From Firmicutes bacterium UBA5389 (GTDB lineage: Bacteria; Bacillota; DTU025), in contig DHON01000076.1 in the NCBI GenBank assembly GCA_002409965.1, positions 1 to 13,535 of the forward strand: DNA of 13,535 nucleotides, read 5' to 3'. The notes beneath the pieces are model-generated. The model was not told the origin of the DNA and made no database searches. It saw only the letters and a list, made by a program, of their open reading frames with translations. Positions 12,062 to 13,535 of the stretch are shown piece by piece (the stretch's first letter is position 1; each line of letters starts with the position of its first letter). A program made the translations under genes and the position numbers.

Positions 12062-12110
12062 TGTCGCAGCTGTAGTTTCGCACTTCCTATTTCGCAGCTT
12101 GTGTTGCGCA
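12062..12110 (+). repeat. Imperfect 21-bp direct repeat upstream of iorA
   Basis: The units at 12062-12082 and 12090-12110 match at 16 of 21 positions, sharing TCGCAGCT and ending in CGCA, 28 bp apart. The second ends where the ribosome binding site of iorA begins. They may be regulator-binding sites; no good plus-strand promoter was recognised, although TTGTCG at 12061 with TCCTAT at 12085 is a weak candidate. Confidence 0.4.
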
Positions 12111-12122
12111 GGAGGGATGTAG

Positions 12123-13535
12123 TTGAAAACCTTGATGTCGGGAAACGAGGCGATCGCGCGCGGTGCCTGGGAAGCGGGGGTCAGGTTCGCCTCGGCTTAC
12201 CCGGGTACTCCAAGCACTGAGATACTTGAGAACATGGCCCGGTATCCCAAGGTCCAGTCGCGGTGGTCAGTGAACGAGAAGACAGCCCTGGAGTCCGCGC
12301 TCGGCGCGAGCCTGGGCGGCGTGCGGACGCTGTGCGCCATGAAGCACGTAGGTTTGAATGTGGCAGCCGACCCGCTCTTCTCGTCGTCATACACCGGGGT
12401 CAGCGCAGGGCTGGTGATTGTGACGGCCGACGACCCAGGCTGCCACAGCTCGCAGAATGAGCAGGACAATCGCTACTATGCACGAGCCGCGAAATTGCCC
12501 TTGCTCGAGCCCTCCGACAGTCAGGAAGCGCTCGACTTTACCAGGAGAGCGTTTGCGCTGAGTGAGGAGTACGACACACCGGTGCTGCTGCGCGTAACTA
12601 CCAGGATCGCCCATGGCAAGAGCCCTGTTGCAGTTGGGATCCGGGCTGAGGCGACTGCGCCCAACTACGAGCGAACGCTCGCCAAGCGCGTGCTGGTACC
12701 GGCTGTGGCGCGCCCTCGCCACACGGCAGTCGAGGAGCGCCTGGTCCGTCTGCAGACGTATGCGGAGTCGTCTCCCATGAACCGAATCGAGTGGGGTTCA
12801 CGCAGGCTTGGCGTCATAACCAGCGGCGTAGCCTATCAATACGCCCGCGAGGTGCTGGGAGACGCCGCCTCCTATCTCAAGCTGGGCATGGCTTTCCCCT
12901 TCCCCGAAGCCCTCGCGCGAAACTTCATCGCCCAGGTAGAGCAGGTGATCGTCATCGAGGAACTCGACCCCTTCCTGGAGGAGGCTGTCCGCAGCCTGGG
13001 AACGGTCGTCAAGCGCCCCATAGAAGGCAAGTCCCTCATCCCACGCCTCGGCGAGCTGGACTCGCGCACTGTGGCCCTCGCTCTCGCTCCTGTGCTCGCC
13101 GCCGCGAGCGACTCGACAGGCGCAGCTACAGGAGCTCTGGCCCTCGGTCACGACTACGCCGCCGTCCCCGACCCGGACGATCAGGTGACTGGAAGACCAC
13201 CGATGTTCTGCGCCGGCTGTCCGCACCGAGGGGTTTTCTGCGAACTCGCCCGCCTTCCGGTGATGGTGTCAGGAGACATTGGCTGCTACACGCTGGGCGC
13301 GCTGCCGCCGTTTTCGGCCATGGATACATGTATAGACATGGGCGCGTCGATCGCCGCCGGGCTCGGGTTCCAGACTGCTCTAGACATCCTGGGGCCCGAC
13401 AAGCCCACGCGGACGATAGCGGTCATCGGCGACTCGACCTTCTTCCACTCCGGCATGACGGGATTGCTCGACGCGGTCTACAACGACATCGGCCTGATCA
13501 CCATCATCCTAGACAACCGGATCACCGCCATGACC
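12123..13535 (+). CDS. iorA: Indolepyruvate ferredoxin oxidoreductase, alpha subunit (partial, runs off window)
   Basis: The first 471 residues of a protein usually near 600 long. The enzyme oxidatively decarboxylates aryl pyruvates from aromatic amino acids to aryl-acyl-CoA, using thiamine diphosphate and ferredoxin. Seen in order: AYPGTPSTEI at 25-34; WSVNEKTALESALGAS at 48-63 with the cofactor-facing Glu; MKHVGLNVAADPL at 73-85; the TADDPGCHSSQNEQDNRYYA block at 101-120; FCAGCPHRG at 362-370; GDIGCYTLG at 384-392; and the diphosphate site GDSTFFHSGM beginning at 436 with a following DN pair. The C-terminal ferredoxin domain is beyond the edge. TTG at 12123 has AGGAGGG about 7 bases upstream and gives the family opening MKTLMSGNEAIARGA; the ATG four codons later is less well placed. 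It is divergent from rrf2. Confidence 0.95.
   Translation, partial: MKTLMSGNEAIARGAWEAGVRFASAYPGTPSTEILENMARYPKVQSRWSVNEKTALESALGASLGGVRTLCAMKHVGLNVAADPLFSSSYTGVSAGLVIVTADDPGCHSSQNEQDNRYYARAAKLPLLEPSDSQEALDFTRRAFALSEEYDTPVLLRVTTRIAHGKSPVAVGIRAEATAPNYERTLAKRVLVPAVARPRHTAVEERLVRLQTYAESSPMNRIEWGSRRLGVITSGVAYQYAREVLGDAASYLKLGMAFPFPEALARNFIAQVEQVIVIEELDPFLEEAVRSLGTVVKRPIEGKSLIPRLGELDSRTVALALAPVLAAASDSTGAATGALALGHDYAAVPDPDDQVTGRPPMFCAGCPHRGVFCELARLPVMVSGDIGCYTLGALPPFSAMDTCIDMGASIAAGLGFQTALDILGPDKPTRTIAVIGDSTFFHSGMTGLLDAVYNDIGLITIILDNRITAMT

Noticed and set aside
12798..13226. 142-codon minus-strand frame antisense to iorA
   Set aside because: iorA on the plus strand is recognisable across the same bases; the minus frame has no homology I recognise.
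1..13535. tRNA, rRNA or CRISPR array
   Set aside because: No cloverleaf, rRNA-like conserved stretch, or regularly spaced identical repeats were seen.

Overview
The window looks like chromosomal DNA of a high-GC, probably anaerobic member of the Bacillota (Clostridia or Limnochordia-like). Three things point there: the alaS - ireB - ruvX - DUF1292 gene order, the rrf2 - iscS - iscU order, and strong AGGAGG-type ribosome binding sites paired with many TTG and GTG starts. The oxygen-sensitive indolepyruvate ferredoxin oxidoreductase subunit at the right edge suggests anaerobic amino-acid metabolism. No species can be named from the sequence alone.

Layout. Bases 1-886 hold no convincing gene. 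Inside them, 403-710 looks like a small gene-free mobile element (MITE-like): ends of the form TG...CA, a 28-bp imperfect terminal inverted repeat, and four copies of one motif, two per end. From 887 to 11883 every gene is on the minus strand. Read in the direction of transcription from the right, they are: rrf2 (IscR/CymR-like regulator), iscS/nifS and iscU/nifU; then, from a new promoter, a small YtxH-like membrane protein, an AI-2E-family transporter and an OsmC-family protein; then alaS, ireB, a large membrane protein (degenerate alkaline-phosphatase fold plus a polytopic domain), a possible cysteine-rich micro-ORF, ruvX, and an acidic DUF1292 protein, ending near a hairpin at 887-910. At 12123 the divergent plus-strand iorA gene starts and runs off the window.

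How they fit together. rrf2-iscS-iscU is a compact Fe-S cluster assembly operon with a textbook promoter (TTGACA, 17 bp, TATATT) and a 13-bp palindrome just downstream of it that could be the autoregulatory operator. The divergent iorA encodes an Fe-S, thiamine-diphosphate enzyme, a plausible client of that operon. alaS, ireB and ruvX are a conserved housekeeping group in Bacillota. Here the group is split by the 811-aa membrane protein, and ruvX has its own extended -10 promoter and a leader of about 250 nt.

Most worth a second look: the MITE-like element; an ATC codon that appears to be the start of the YtxH-like gene; the micro-ORF with a C-x2-C-x2-C cluster upstream of ruvX; the large phosphatase-fold/membrane fusion translationally overlapping ireB; and the perfect 28-bp palindrome upstream of the AI-2E transporter. 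I did not find a complete, clearly new multi-gene system.
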